From NCBI GenBank assembly GCA_016550415.1, contig JABXGU010000145.1:1-23111 (forward strand): a DNA stretch of 23,111 nt, written 5' to 3'. The translations under genes and the position numbers were made by a program. The notes under the pieces were generated by a model, which did no database searches, was not told the DNA's origin, and saw nothing but the letters and a program-made list of their open reading frames with translations. The DNA comes from an archaeon. Lineage in GTDB: Archaea > Asgardarchaeota > Hermodarchaeia > Hermodarchaeales > Hermodarchaeaceae. How positions within the stretch are numbered: position 1 is the first letter of the stretch; each line of letters begins with the position of its first letter. Shown here piece after piece: positions 14,042 through 20,629 of the stretch.

Positions 14042-15409
14042 ATGAATCTTCGATTCAAACCATCGAAGCGAGTCAAATTAGTAAAGAAAGTCCGCAAAGT
14101 TGCGCCTTACCTTGGTTCAGCGGTGGATGGCTTTGAAGCCGCCCTGGACTTGGATCCTACAATGCAGACACTGAGTCCCACAACCAGCCAGACCCCTCAG
14201 TGTGTTGTATGCAAAGGTTCTAAGCTTCTTTGCGGAAAGACTTCGTGTCCACTCCTCACACGCCTTTATTCTTTTTTGAAAGTTCGTCCACTCTTTGATC
14301 GGTTGGATTTGGAAGGTTCATCACCACCAGGTGTTTTTGTGGGCCGTTATGGTTATCCCAAGGTTTACGCTGGCCCTTTGATACCTCCTGTTATTGGTGA
14401 TACTGCAATTTTTGACGCGCCCGAGGAATGGATACATCGGACCCTTGAAGAGATTCTTAATTTCCGTTTTTCACTTGTTAGGGGAAAGAAACTTGTAAAA
14501 GTGACTGAACCTGAAAGTGGAGGACGTATCATAGAAGATACCCGTGACATGACACTAGCTTCTGGCCCTGTTGAGACAGAAGTGGGTTTTAAGAAAAAGC
14601 CAAATCGTCTAGTACGCTTGGATCCTGATGTTCAACCTATGGGACCAGCGGCATTGTTAGAAAAATTTTCTTTGGGTACAATGCATGGTCATAATCGCTT
14701 GGAACGTGCCTATGGCGACCGTGATTTGAAGGCAGCACCTGCAGTGATTGACCTTTACGAGAATGAAGTTTCATTGACAAAAATTACGCGTGCATTCAGC
14801 ATGGGCTGCTTTGGCATTGGTGAAAACCGTAGAATGGTGCCAACGCGTTGGAGCATTACTGCAGTTGATAGTACGGTAGGTCGTCATTATAGGAAGCAAG
14901 TTAAACAGTTCCCATTCATCAACGAATTCCGTGTTTTTGAAGCGACTTTTATGGGTGACCACTTCAAAATTCTAATGAGTCCTTTTGAGTGGAGCTATGA
15001 ACTGGTTGAAGCTTGGTTCCCGGGATCTGCATGGAATCCCTCTGGTCGTCATATTGGCATTTGCAGTGATTGGGAATCCCATAGTGGTCGAAGCTGGTAT
15101 GCTTCCATTGGTGGTTGTTACTATGCTGCTAGAGCCATGGTAACTGAGTATCTTGCAGATGAGAGACGACAAGCGTCAGTGGTGATTCTAAGAGAATCCC
15201 GTCCTAGTTCACCTTTTCCATTGGGAGTTTGGAAGGTTCGAGAATGTGTCCGAGAAGCCCTTCGCCAGCCCTATCTCCGATTTGATACGGGAGGTGAAGC
15301 TCTAGATTATATGATGGCAGGATTCAAAATTAACTTACAAAATTGGATTGAAGGGGGAAGTTTACTGGCGCGTCAGCTATATCAGCGGCGTCTAACTGAT
15401 TACGCATAG
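14042..15409 (+). CDS. nreA: Archaeal DNA-repair protein NreA
   Basis: NreA proteins are archaeal factors linked genetically to DNA-damage (alkylation and crosslink) tolerance and bind the sliding clamp PCNA. The 455-residue product has the N-terminal zinc-finger pattern Cys54-x2-Cys57-x6-Cys64-x4-Cys69 (QCVVCKGSKLLCGKTSCP). The conserved blocks PPGVFVGRYGYPKVYAGP (95-112), ENRRMVPTRWSITAVDST, and the FGIG and GGCYYAAR segments follow. The last residues, QRRLTDYA (448-455), fit a PCNA-interacting PIP box (Q-x-x-L-x-x-aromatic), exactly where NreA carries one. The first 30 residues are Lys/Arg/Val-rich and look like a basic extension. ATG follows GGTG by about ten bases and a TATA candidate precedes it. 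Neighbouring radical SAM and thyA genes make a loose DNA-metabolism context; the separate 132-base spacer suggests its own transcript. Confidence 0.9.
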   Translation: MNLRFKPSKRVKLVKKVRKVAPYLGSAVDGFEAALDLDPTMQTLSPTTSQTPQCVVCKGSKLLCGKTSCPLLTRLYSFLKVRPLFDRLDLEGSSPPGVFVGRYGYPKVYAGPLIPPVIGDTAIFDAPEEWIHRTLEEILNFRFSLVRGKKLVKVTEPESGGRIIEDTRDMTLASGPVETEVGFKKKPNRLVRLDPDVQPMGPAALLEKFSLGTMHGHNRLERAYGDRDLKAAPAVIDLYENEVSLTKITRAFSMGCFGIGENRRMVPTRWSITAVDSTVGRHYRKQVKQFPFINEFRVFEATFMGDHFKILMSPFEWSYELVEAWFPGSAWNPSGRHIGICSDWESHSGRSWYASIGGCYYAARAMVTEYLADERRQASVVILRESRPSSPFPLGVWKVRECVREALRQPYLRFDTGGEALDYMMAGFKINLQNWIEGGSLLARQLYQRRLTDYA

Positions 15410-15422
15410 GACACTTCTAGGA

Positions 15423-15441
15423 AGGAGGGAATTATCCTCCT
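15423..15441. terminator. Short perfect hairpin at a convergent gene junction
   Basis: AGGAGG (15423-15428) and CCTCCT (15436-15441) form a perfect 6-bp stem with a 7-base loop between the converging ends of nreA and the ferritin-like gene. The stem overlaps the last codons of the latter. No T-run follows, so a terminator role is only suggestive. Confidence 0.3.
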
Positions 15442-15908
15442 GGTGAACCATGAAATGGGACATCCTTCCAAGTAAGGTCCCAAAGGTCTTGTTCTGTCAG
15501 CGTCTCTTTTTGTATGATAACGCTATGGATTTCATTCAGAAGTTTGTGATGGCGTCGCTCATCTTCCAGAATGTATTCTAACAGGTTTTTGATTCCAGCG
15601 TCGGTCGTCTTAGAAATGATAGAGCTATAGGTCTTGATTGCCTTAGCTTCCAATTCGATGTGGTGGCTAATATTACGCCCCAATTCGTTCCGTTTCTCCT
15701 CGGTGATGAATGGAGTTTTAGATTCAAGATGAGCGATAATTGCTTGGAGTATCAAAGCATGCTTGTTTGAATCTAGTCCTATGCCTTCAACGAGGCGGCG
15801 AACAAGTTGATTTTTGGTAGTTTTTACACTTGCCGTAGCAATAGATACAATCTGTTCTTCGAGTGATATTTGATCCTTGAGGAATTTGATGAATTCATTC
15901 TTATCCAA
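15432..15908 (-). CDS. Ferritin-like/rubrerythrin-like four-helix protein
   Basis: The 158-residue product is entirely helical in pattern and resembles ferritin-like diiron-fold proteins. Candidate ligands are Glu17/Glu18 in helix 1 (SLEEQI), His50 in helix 2 (DSNKHALIL), Glu85/Glu87 in helix 3 (HHIELEAKAI), and the Glu117-x2-His120 pair in helix 4 (EDERRHHKLL). Helix 2 lacks the usual Glu of an ExxH pair: Ser47 stands there. The di-iron site may therefore be altered, or a neighbouring Asp46 may serve. There is no rubredoxin-type Cys domain. The start is a TTG at 15908 with GGTGA six bases upstream. It converges on nreA, and its own start faces the radical SAM gene across a 131-base spacer. 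An oxidative-stress role is possible but not shown. Confidence 0.7.
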   Translation of the reverse strand: MDKNEFIKFLKDQISLEEQIVSIATASVKTTKNQLVRRLVEGIGLDSNKHALILQAIIAHLESKTPFITEEKRNELGRNISHHIELEAKAIKTYSSIISKTTDAGIKNLLEYILEDERRHHKLLNEIHSVIIQKETLTEQDLWDLTWKDVPFHGSPGG

Positions 15909-16039
15909 AGTTATTCACCATCGATACTTATCTTTGACTTACTTTTCTATTTCTACTATATCGTACTCCTTGAAGAATGATTAGGATTATCTAGTATTCA
16001 GTAGAAGGATGTGCAAAGTAATATTGGGGTAAACTGACC

Positions 16040-16870
16040 TTGCCAAGGAAGATTCGTATCTGTGAGGTGATGGCAAAAAGCATCCTTAATCCAAGTCGCA
16101 TTGGTGGTGTAGCTTATGCCATTAATCCCTATGTTGGCTGTCAGCATGGTTGCAGTTATTGTTATGCTAGATTCATGAAGAAGTATACAGGACATATTGG
16201 TGAAGAGTGGGGACAATTTGTTGATGTTAAAGTCAATGCTGCGAGAGTATTGCAGCAGCAGATAAGAAGAAAACAGAAGCCACTAACTGAAGCAGTTCTT
16301 CTTTCAAGCGTGACTGATCCGTATCAACCTTTAGAGAAAAAATTCAAGATTACTCAAAGCTGTTTGAGTGTGTTGAAGAGCCACAATGTCCCTGTATCCA
16401 TCTTGACTAAGTCAGACTTGGTAATGCGAGATTATGACCTTCTAAGGGAAATTACAGATTGTGAAGTTGGTATGACAGTCGTCACTCTGGAGGAAAAAGT
16501 CCGAAGGGTCTTTGAAGCGGGTGCTCCACCAACAGAAAGACGACTAACAGCGCTACAGAAATTGGCGGAAGGTGGAATTCGAACTTTTGCATTCATAGGA
16601 CCAATCATACCCTACTTGTGTCAACCAAGTCTAGAAAATATGGTTCGTCGTCTTGCTGAAGGAGGTGTGGCACACATATTCCTCGATAGGTTGAATCTCA
16701 AGTATGGAAATTGGCCTATAATTGAAAGAGCTTTGCTAGATAATTTTGCAGATCAATACAAGGCATTACGTGAAGCTCTTGAGCCAGATAGCCGTTACTA
16801 TGAAGAACTACGTAAGGAGGTCGTTTTCCTAACTCAAAAATATGGAGTGAAAGCGGATATTCTTTTTTAG
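16040..16870 (+). CDS. Radical SAM protein, SplB-like family
   Basis: This 276-residue protein has the radical SAM cluster motif Cys34-x3-Cys38-x2-Cys41 in VGCQHGCSYCYARF. The pattern NPYVGCQHGCSYCYAR, preceded by an AKSIL segment, is typical of the SplB-related group that includes spore photoproduct lyase relatives of unknown activity. VLLSSVTDPYQPLEKKF (87-103), SILTKSDLVMRDYDLL and FAFIGPIIPYL follow the usual barrel. True spore photoproduct lyase function is unlikely in an archaeon and is not claimed. The start is a TTG at 16040, chosen because the family's first strand begins just before the KSIL segment; ATG 16070 lies immediately after a GAGGTG, too close to it. The neighbours nreA and thyA hint at a nucleic-acid role, which is inference only. 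Confidence 0.8.
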   Translation: MPRKIRICEVMAKSILNPSRIGGVAYAINPYVGCQHGCSYCYARFMKKYTGHIGEEWGQFVDVKVNAARVLQQQIRRKQKPLTEAVLLSSVTDPYQPLEKKFKITQSCLSVLKSHNVPVSILTKSDLVMRDYDLLREITDCEVGMTVVTLEEKVRRVFEAGAPPTERRLTALQKLAEGGIRTFAFIGPIIPYLCQPSLENMVRRLAEGGVAHIFLDRLNLKYGNWPIIERALLDNFADQYKALREALEPDSRYYEELRKEVVFLTQKYGVKADILF

Positions 16871-16896
16871 CCATTTTAACTTCTAGGAATTATGAC

Positions 16897-17175
16897 CTAG
16901 TCATCGATTGGTTCTGGTACACCAGAAGCCCACCATAACCAGGTTTTCTTTTTAATGCTTAGTTTTCCCAAGATTTTGCCTTCGATTCGGAGTTGATTGA
17001 GGAGGCGGATTGGTGAATCTGGGCAGCCAATTTCTCTAAAAATACGTGCAACCTCGAAGGTGGTCATTGGACGATTAGCATCGGTGAGAATCATCTCGAC
17101 AGCGAGTTCTGATTGAGATTCTTTTGTCTTATGATGCTCCGATGGTTCGTCTTTGGACACTGAAATTATCTCCAT
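16897..17175 (-). CDS. Small winged-helix-like protein, unknown function
   Basis: The 92-residue product has a charged, probably disordered start (residues 1-20, rich in Ser, Glu, Lys, His). It is followed by a helix-turn-helix-like pattern: VEMILTDANRPMTTFEVARI, then SPIRLLNQLRIEGKI as a recognition-like helix, and a hairpin ending KKKTWLWWASG. This is compatible with a small winged-helix DNA- or protein-binding domain, but no named family is recognised. ATG 17175 is used; the frame continues to a TTG at 17199 without a Shine-Dalgarno. It converges on the radical SAM gene, separated by 26 bases, and lies 77 bases downstream of the helical protein's stop. Confidence 0.6.
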   Translation of the reverse strand: MEIISVSKDEPSEHHKTKESQSELAVEMILTDANRPMTTFEVARIFREIGCPDSPIRLLNQLRIEGKILGKLSIKKKTWLWWASGVPEPIDD

Positions 17176-17252
17176 ACTAACAGCGCTGCTAGTAAGCAAT
17201 TAAGAATAGGACAGGAGCAAGATAAAACTGCTCATTTTGTTAAGCATAGTTA

Positions 17253-17738
17253 TTACTTGTATCCAAGGATGGTTTTGAGGTCACTAAAAAGCAATTTTCT
17301 GTTCTCTTCTTCTTTGATTTGTTTTGCAGCTTTTTTCGCCAATTCAAGGTATTTATCACGTGATGATGCGTCCTTACTAATGGCTGCAGCTCTGGCTAGC
17401 GCTTCATAGGCGAAAGCGATATCCCAGTCACCGATACCATGCTCCCTGCAAATGTCTAGATATCGTTGTGCATGGTAACGTGCCTGTTCAGGTCGTTTTA
17501 ATACTGAATAGACACGGGAAATTTGCCATTCACCGCGTCCTAAATTGGCAGCTGTTCCCTGTCCCATCTTCACTAGTTCGCCCCAGTGATAACGGGAAGC
17601 ATGAGCTGCATGTACCACTGTATCATTTTCTTCCTTTGTCCGCTTCGCCTTATCCAACAGACTCCAAGTAAAATTGAATAAGCCAATTGCCATTTTCTTA
17701 TGCCATTCTTCCAAACTTAATTTTCCATCTTCTGGCAT
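17253..17738 (-). CDS. TPR-like helical protein, unknown function
   Basis: The 161-residue product is alpha-helical. Its core has helix pairs with the small-large spacing of tetratricopeptide repeats: GEWQISRVYSVLKRPEQAR, HAQRYLDICREHG, and DWDIAFAYEALARAAAISKD with a matching DKYLELAKKAAKQ. These would be about two to three repeats, suggesting protein binding. No enzyme motif, signal peptide or membrane segment is seen. ATG 17738 has GGAGG (complement of about 17749-17753) some ten bases upstream, a strong start. It lies 100 bases beyond the mvhA stop on the same strand, so run-through from the hydrogenase operon is possible, but a TTTAATATC stretch in the gap might be its own promoter. Function is not recognised; a role as an accessory to the hydrogenase is only a guess from position. 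Confidence 0.65.
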   Translation of the reverse strand: MPEDGKLSLEEWHKKMAIGLFNFTWSLLDKAKRTKEENDTVVHAAHASRYHWGELVKMGQGTAANLGRGEWQISRVYSVLKRPEQARYHAQRYLDICREHGIGDWDIAFAYEALARAAAISKDASSRDKYLELAKKAAKQIKEEENRKLLFSDLKTILGYK

Positions 17739-17838
17739 AGCAAGTTGCCTCCAAAGCCATTATCTTCCTTCTAACTGATATTAAACAACTTCTTCAAATC
17801 TTATTTTTGGGAGAAGATTAAGTGGGTAGGTTGAACCA

Positions 17839-19239
17839 CTACTTATTTTCATGTGATGTATTTCTATTGTCGGTAACTAACTCAATCATATGAACTGAAC
17901 AACTGATGCAGGGATCATGTGCACGAACAAGTACTTCAAGTGAGTTGAGGGCTTCAAGGTTGTTAGGGGTTGGTTTGAGAAGTTCGGGTAGAAGTTCTTG
18001 GGCTTTTGAACGGACCCCGAGTTCAATGGTTCGGACATTTTGAGCTGTTGCGATTATGCAGTTGACTTTTGTGAGGATGCCTTCATCATTAGTATAGTAA
18101 TGATGGAAAAGCGTACCACGTGGTGCTTCTACGACACCAACACCTTCCCCAGCTCGTGGTTCAACATCAGTCCGATAATTATCTTCTTGGAGAGAAGAGT
18201 CCTCGATTAGTGGAATGGCCTGTTCAACGACACTAATGAGTTCAACAGCACGAGCTAAATTGTATGCGATTGGGTCGAGGATTGGACGTTCTCCGAATAG
18301 GTCGAAGAGCTTGTCCGCATAGTCTTGAGCCTCAGGACTTGCCATACGCTTTGCAATATTTAATCTGGCTAGTGGTCCTACTCTATAGTTTCCTTTTTCT
18401 GAACCTAGGTCGCGGATGAAAGGATATTTAACAGTACAGTAGGGCATGGCATCTTCTGCGACATATTTGAGGTAATCTGCTGGTTTGAAATCGCGAAGTA
18501 TCTTTCCATCAGGTTTGATGAAACGCAGAGTGCCATCATAGATTTCGTGAACATCTTTATTATGGAGACTTAGGAAGTGCGTAGGCTCTCTTGTGTAATA
18601 TCCGACCCGCCCCGTATCCTTCTGTTTAGCTATTTTGAAGTAAAGTTCAACGATTGCCCGGGCAGTAGCAAGAGCCTTTGGTGCTTCTTTGGCTAGTTGA
18701 AGTGCTACCTCTTCTTTTAGGGGTCCAGCCATTCCGCCTGGCACAGCGGAACAAGGATGAATCATTCGACCGCCAATGGCTTTAATGATGTTCTGTCCAA
18801 ACATGCGAAGCTGAATACCTTTCTTGGCAAGCTCCGGATTCTTTCCAGCAACAGCAATCACATTCCTCTGCTCTGGAACCACAAAGTCTGGAAGAGCAAG
18901 GTAAACAAGGTGTAGGGCATGGCTGTGAATATATTCCCCAAAATTTTCTAAATGCCTTAACTTGACTGCTTGCTTGGTTGGTTCTACACCCCACGCAGCT
19001 TCTACAGCCTTCACTGAGCCTAGATGGTGGGCAACAGAGCATATTCCACAGATGCGCTCAGATAGCTGGGGGGCTTCTTCAGCAGGCATACCCTCCATGA
19101 ACTTTTCAAAAAAGCGTGGTGACTCTATAATATGAAAATGACAAGCATTCAACTTGCCACCTGTAACATCTAGACTGACCTTTGCGTGACCCTCTAATCG
19201 GGTCATTGGTTCAAATTCGATATGTTGAGGTTTGGTCAT
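17839..19239 (-). CDS. mvhA: [NiFe] hydrogenase large subunit, MvhA type (F420-non-reducing)
   Basis: MvhA holds the NiFe active site that oxidises H2, passing electrons through MvhG and MvhD to HdrA. The 466-residue product has the N-terminal nickel motif RICGICSVAHH (Cys64, Cys67) and the C-terminal HDPCISCSVH (Cys444, Cys447), so all four Ni/Fe ligands are present. RLEGHAKV (14-21) and a SAVPGGMAGPL stretch are also typical. The position after His450 is the expected cleavage site of a maturation endopeptidase: sixteen residues (MIELVTDNRNTSHENK) remain as a removable tail. The protein therefore needs HypA-F and a maturation protease encoded elsewhere. It is the last gene of the operon and overlaps mvhG by 4 bases. 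Group 3c assignment follows from the mvhD-hdrA neighbours; sequence-based subgrouping was not run. Confidence 0.95.
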   Translation of the reverse strand: MTKPQHIEFEPMTRLEGHAKVSLDVTGGKLNACHFHIIESPRFFEKFMEGMPAEEAPQLSERICGICSVAHHLGSVKAVEAAWGVEPTKQAVKLRHLENFGEYIHSHALHLVYLALPDFVVPEQRNVIAVAGKNPELAKKGIQLRMFGQNIIKAIGGRMIHPCSAVPGGMAGPLKEEVALQLAKEAPKALATARAIVELYFKIAKQKDTGRVGYYTREPTHFLSLHNKDVHEIYDGTLRFIKPDGKILRDFKPADYLKYVAEDAMPYCTVKYPFIRDLGSEKGNYRVGPLARLNIAKRMASPEAQDYADKLFDLFGERPILDPIAYNLARAVELISVVEQAIPLIEDSSLQEDNYRTDVEPRAGEGVGVVEAPRGTLFHHYYTNDEGILTKVNCIIATAQNVRTIELGVRSKAQELLPELLKPTPNNLEALNSLEVLVRAHDPCISCSVHMIELVTDNRNTSHENK

Positions 19240-20117
19240 TTTTGTTTCATCCCTTTTCGTAATTTATCAAGTTCGGAAGATGCATATGTGTACCGAGCAA
19301 ATGTGCCAGCTAGTCGTGGAAGCTGGAAATTAGCTAAATCCTTCTGAGCCAAAGCGGCTAGGGCATCCAGCATGGCAACCCCCTGATCCCAAACGGTTTC
19401 TGCGGGACCTCTACATCCGGTACATGGCATTCCACGATTAGTACACTCTGCATTGCAACCTGCACGGGTAGCAGGCCCCATGCAAAGGAATCCCTGCGAT
19501 AGGAAGCACTTTCCTGGTTCAGGAATTTCATGAATTCGACGAAGTTGAGTTGGCGGCTCTGTAAGCTTTTCGAGAGGACATTCATCGCAAATACTCTTCG
19601 TGGAGAGAGTAGGAGTTTCACCTGCTAGGAACGCAGTCAATACTCTAGCAATTTCATCAGGGTGAGGAGGGCAACCAGGAATTACAAAATTAACCTTGAT
19701 AACATCACTCAGCCGCAAATCGTCAGGAAGGATTTGGGGCACATGTTCAGATGGAATGAGTTTTTGCGCCATTGAAACTGCTTGCGTGTAAACATATTCC
19801 ATCCCTTTCTCACCCCCAAAGATGTTGGCAAGACCATTAACGCCACCAAAAGCAGAACAAGAACCAAATGCAACAACTGCCTTAGCCTGTCGCCTCATCT
19901 CCTCTGCCATTTCTTTATCATGTTTTGTGCGAATACTCCCTTCAATTAAGGCGATATCGATATTTGGAGGAATGGGGTTTTTTGTGTCTACAATAGGGTA
20001 TGAGTACACAAGTTCAACATTTTTTACAAGTTCCAGAATTTTGACTCCAACATCGAGGAGAGATATATGGCATCCACTGCAGCCAGCCATGCCCATTGTC
20101 GCTAGTCGAACAGTCAT
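19236..20117 (-). CDS. mvhG: [NiFe] hydrogenase small subunit, MvhG type
   Basis: MvhG carries electrons from the NiFe site to MvhD through iron-sulfur clusters. In its 293 residues, Cys13 and Cys16 (MAGCSGCHISLLD), Cys87 (GSCSAFGG) and Cys149 (IPGCPPHPDE) form the proximal [4Fe-4S] site. Cys177 and Cys180, Cys204, Cys212, Cys221, Cys225, Cys232 and Cys235 supply two more clusters, giving three in all. There is no twin-arginine signal peptide, so the enzyme is cytoplasmic, as expected for group 3. It overlaps mvhA at its 3' end and mvhD at its 5' end by 4 bases each, so the subunits are translationally coupled. Nothing is missing from the cluster ligands. Confidence 0.95.
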   Translation of the reverse strand: MTVRLATMGMAGCSGCHISLLDVGVKILELVKNVELVYSYPIVDTKNPIPPNIDIALIEGSIRTKHDKEMAEEMRRQAKAVVAFGSCSAFGGVNGLANIFGGEKGMEYVYTQAVSMAQKLIPSEHVPQILPDDLRLSDVIKVNFVIPGCPPHPDEIARVLTAFLAGETPTLSTKSICDECPLEKLTEPPTQLRRIHEIPEPGKCFLSQGFLCMGPATRAGCNAECTNRGMPCTGCRGPAETVWDQGVAMLDALAALAQKDLANFQLPRLAGTFARYTYASSELDKLRKGMKQK

Positions 20118-20629
20118 TTTCTCTTTGTCACCCGTGATTCTTTTTTAAGGGGATTTGGCCCCAATTCTTGAATACGTTTGAAAAACGAATTTGTGGTCTC
20201 CACCCATTTATGAGCCATCCCTGCACTCATCAATTGGAACTCCAACCGTCCTCCCAGACCAATCGCGTCCAACCACTTGGATAAGTTAGCCATCCGTTTC
20301 TCAGCATGCAAATTACCAGATACGAAATGGCATTGCTCTTTCAAGCACCCAGTAACCATCACACCATCTGCACCCTCCTCAAGGGCGTGAAGCACATGGA
20401 GCGGATCCACTCTGCCTGAGCAGGGCACACGGATTATCTCCACATTAATTGGATAGGGCATCTTACTGGATCCAGCTAAATCTGCAGCGCCATAGGAACA
20501 ATAATGGCAACAAAAACTAACTATGCGAGGTTCGAATCCAAGCATTTCAGTTGTAGCAACTTTTGCTTTGGTTTCTTGCTTTGCCTTTTGTGTTCTTTTC
20601 ATCTTTGAGCTAGCTTTGGGGGCACTCAT
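20114..20629 (-). CDS. mvhD: Hydrogenase iron-sulfur subunit MvhD
   Basis: MvhD links the hydrogenase to heterodisulfide reductase, carrying electrons through a small iron-sulfur site. The 171-residue product keeps the family's Cys pattern: Cys40, Cys41 and Cys44 (SFCCHYCSYGAADLAG), Cys70 (RVPCSGRVDP), Cys95 and Cys100 (TGCLKEQCHF). A GNLHAEKR block follows. The first 28 residues are a Lys/Ala/Thr-rich extension. ATG 20629 is supported by GGAGATG (complement of about 20638-20644) eight bases upstream, whereas the usual family start would be near Met29. The C-terminus is also lysine-rich. It overlaps hdrA by 4 bases and mvhG by 4 bases. A second MvhD domain occurs in the ferredoxin fusion upstream of hdrA, so this operon has two. 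Confidence 0.93.
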   Translation of the reverse strand: MSAPKASSKMKRTQKAKQETKAKVATTEMLGFEPRIVSFCCHYCSYGAADLAGSSKMPYPINVEIIRVPCSGRVDPLHVLHALEEGADGVMVTGCLKEQCHFVSGNLHAEKRMANLSKWLDAIGLGGRLEFQLMSAGMAHKWVETTNSFFKRIQELGPNPLKKESRVTKRK

